A DNA stretch of 64,000 nucleotides. Source: Siphonobacter curvatus (GTDB taxonomy: Bacteria; Bacteroidota; Bacteroidia; Cytophagales; Spirosomataceae). The stretch covers positions 308,543 through 372,542 of the forward strand of contig NZ_PTRA01000005.1 of assembly GCF_002943425.1 (NCBI RefSeq). The letters are read 5' to 3'. Made by a program: the position numbers and the translations under genes. A model generated the notes under the pieces. It was not told the origin of the DNA. It made no database searches and saw nothing but the letters and a program-made list of their open reading frames with translations. Positions 62,757 through 64,000 of the stretch are shown here, piece by piece (the first letter of the stretch is position 1; each line of letters opens with the position of its first letter).

Positions 62757-62794
62757 TATAACCTTTTACAAACGTCCATTTGTAAAAGGTTATA
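62757..62794. promoter_or_regulatory. 16-bp perfect inverted repeat, candidate recombinase-binding site
   Basis: TATAACCTTTTACAAA (62757-62772) and TTTGTAAAAGGTTATA (62779-62794) are perfect inverted copies with a 6-base spacer, 57 bp before the recombinase start. A dimeric recombinase or repressor could bind it; it could also be an attachment or res-type site. The function is not proven. Confidence 0.6.
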
Positions 62795-62851
62795 AAGTCA
62801 AAAATGCGTAAGTTTACAATCGTTTTACTCATCAGATTTTCTTATCAGTAC

Positions 62852-63511
62852 ATGCAGTACGTTGCTTATTACCGAGTGTCCACCCTGGCTCAGGGGAAAT
62901 CGGGGCTGGGTCTGGCCGCTCAGCAGGAAATTGTACGACGCTTCGTTCGGGAAGGTGAAGTACTGCTCGAAGAATTTGTGGAAGTGGAATCGGGGAAGAA
63001 ATCGGAAAGACCACAATTGAAAGCGGCCGTTGCCTTTGCCAAACAACACCGGGCTCGTTTGTTGATTGCTAAACTCGACCGGCTTTCGCGTAATGCCGAA
63101 TTTATCTTTACGCTTCGAAATGCGGAAGTAGATTTTGTAGCCTGCGATATTCCTGATGCCAATACACTCACCATCGGAATTATGGCGGTTCTTGCTCAGC
63201 ACGAACGAGAACTGATCTCGGAACGTACCCGTAATGCTCTTCAGCAAAAAAAACGCCAGGGCTATTCGCTGGGCTCGCCCGAAAACCTAACCTCACAAGC
63301 AATTGATAAAGGCCGTCAGCAACGCATTACTAATGCTCGTACCCATCAGGCCAATCGCCAGGCGGCAGAACTGGCCCGCCTATACCGAAATCAGGGATTG
63401 ACGTACGCTCTGATCGCCGAAAAACTCAACGCGAATGGCTTCCGTACCCGTAGAGGACAAATTTTTCATCCCATGTCCGTGCGTAGGTTGATTCTGCGAC
63501 CAGATTCCTGA
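62852..63511 (+). CDS. Small serine recombinase (resolvase/invertase family)
   Basis: A 219-residue protein. The start at ATG 62852 puts the catalytic motif YYRVST (Ser10) at its usual place, while the longer frame from 62804 adds an unlikely N-terminus. The resolvase domain continues with AKLDRLSRNAEFIF, NTLTIGIMAVLAQHERELIS and ERTRNAL. After a linker, the C-terminus has a short helical HTH (YALIAEKLNANGFRTRRGQIF split over two helices). It catalyses site-specific inversion or resolution in this family. No partner element boundary is evident. A large inverted repeat lies just upstream and a decayed paralogue 1.3 kb away. Confidence 0.92.
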   Translation: MQYVAYYRVSTLAQGKSGLGLAAQQEIVRRFVREGEVLLEEFVEVESGKKSERPQLKAAVAFAKQHRARLLIAKLDRLSRNAEFIFTLRNAEVDFVACDIPDANTLTIGIMAVLAQHERELISERTRNALQQKKRQGYSLGSPENLTSQAIDKGRQQRITNARTHQANRQAAELARLYRNQGLTYALIAEKLNANGFRTRRGQIFHPMSVRRLILRPDS

Positions 63512-63518
63512 AAAAGCA

Positions 63519-63554
63519 AAAAGTCTCACGTTCCTTACTGAAGGTGAGACTTTT
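63519..63554. terminator. Bidirectional terminator between convergent genes
   Basis: AAAAGTCTCAC (63519-63529) and GTGAGACTTTT (63544-63554) pair perfectly over 11 bp and provide U-rich tails on both strands. It lies 8 bp after the recombinase stop and 22 bp before the end of the convergent gene. Confidence 0.92.
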
Positions 63555-63576
63555 ACTAACGAATACGTAGGGGGAA

Positions 63577-63960
63577 TTAGTCTACAAACACCACGCGAGC
63601 GGGTTTATCGGTATTGAGACTGATGTCTTTTTTGACGATGGTTTCACCATCGGTTACTTCAATGTGGTACTGACCATCGGCTAGTTCGTTCATATCAAAA
63701 CGGCGGGCGTAGCCGGTAGCATTTTTACTGATGTTTTCACTGAAAAGAATGTCACCTTTGGTATTTCGCAGCGATACGGTGAGTTTCTTGCCCGCTGCTT
63801 TTTCCAACAGGAAGTTGACTTTGCCTTGTTTGCCTTTGAAGACATTGACGGCGTAGGAGGTTTTAGCGGTTTCCTTGGGATCTTCCGTGGGAGCGGCAAA
63901 GCTAGTCAGGGTAACGAAGGCGAAAGCAAGAGCGAACAGAGATTGAATGGAAGTTTTCAT
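63577..63960 (-). CDS. Secreted T9SS-tail-like small protein
   Basis: A 127-residue protein with signal peptide MKTSIQSLFALAFAFVTLTSFA. The mature part is one beta-sandwich-like domain (VSLRNTKGDILFSENISK, RRFDMNELADGQYHIEVTDG) that resembles a free-standing Por_Secre/DUF3244-type domain. T9SS tails have this shape (a strand-rich domain with L-x-x-G-x-Y) but normally follow a cargo. Here there is none, so it may be a periplasmic or surface protein of unknown role. It is convergent with the recombinase gene. Confidence 0.78.
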   Translation of the reverse strand: MKTSIQSLFALAFAFVTLTSFAAPTEDPKETAKTSYAVNVFKGKQGKVNFLLEKAAGKKLTVSLRNTKGDILFSENISKNATGYARRFDMNELADGQYHIEVTDGETIVKKDISLNTDKPARVVFVD

Positions 63961-64000
63961 GGCTTTTATCGATTGAGATTGACAGGCAAAAAAAAGATGA

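Larger units (their letters stand above)
62292..62851. other. Intergenic region upstream of the recombinase, with several palindromes
   Basis: 560 bp. A 79-codon plus-strand frame (62220-62459) ends IGIIYHYTMSRDGLGKPSDG and RLHPKH; it overlaps the phosphoesterase gene and may be debris, and I do not assign it. The region holds the hairpin at 62567, a perfect ACTTCTAGAAGT (62595-62606) and the large inverted repeat at 62757. Confidence 0.5.

Noticed and set aside
1..64000. rRNA, tRNA or CRISPR loci
   Set aside because: Reading both strands, I saw no conserved rRNA segments, cloverleaf-like tRNA ends or regularly spaced repeats; a dedicated covariance search was not possible.

Overview
The window looks like a chromosome segment of a Cytophagales bacterium (Bacteroidota), probably of the Spirosoma/Siphonobacter type. 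The evidence is a SusC/SusD pair, a hybrid two-component sensor (HTCS), a type IX secretion tail, LytTR regulators paired with LytS-like kinases, TAnnTTTG-type -7 elements and few Shine-Dalgarno sites. No rRNA, tRNA, CRISPR array or intact insertion sequence was seen. The genus is an inference.

Region 1 (1-4.1 kb) holds a large multi-PAS histidine kinase cut by the left edge, and two stand-alone receiver proteins.

Region 2 (4.4-19.9 kb) is the most interesting part: a composite peptide natural-product locus. On the minus strand it encodes an export machine (C39-peptidase ABC transporter, HlyD adaptor, TolC channel). Upstream of the exporter lie nine small precursor genes with double-glycine leaders, eight of them too short for ordinary gene calling. 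They include two copies of a three-gene module flanking a membrane zinc protease; a 356-bp perfect direct repeat shows how the module was duplicated. Further upstream are a Pro/Ile-rich lipoprotein, a cysteine-rich protein and an XRE regulator. On the plus strand a LytTR regulator and kinase are followed by a 47-residue candidate class I lanthipeptide precursor, a degenerate receiver-like protein and a full-length LanB dehydratase. No LanC cyclase is visible. The lanthipeptide precursor also carries a Gly-Gly site, so one C39 exporter may serve both peptide families.

Region 3 (20.3-42.8 kb) is a glucuronoxylan utilisation locus. It contains a GH115-GH10-GPH symporter-GH43 operon, a divergent HTCS, a SusC-SusD-DUF1080-Gfo/Idh operon and a GH30 glucuronoxylanase with a T9SS tail. 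A shared 16-bp box lies 31 or 52 bp upstream of a -7-like element in front of all three minus-strand units and is a candidate HTCS operator.

Region 4 (43.6-64 kb) is accessory: a TauE/SafE permease, an AraC-controlled TolC/EmrA/EmrB-like efflux operon, a catB-type acetyltransferase with an AraC regulator and a VOC lipoprotein, a divergent HTH-membrane/secreted pair, an SDR, a TetR-MFS pair with clear palindromic operators, a 2H phosphoesterase and a serine recombinase. It looks more AT-rich than regions 1-3 and contains several decayed genes (PorT-like, GNAT, AlbA-type ATP-binding protein, a second serine recombinase). This suggests repeated acquisition and loss.
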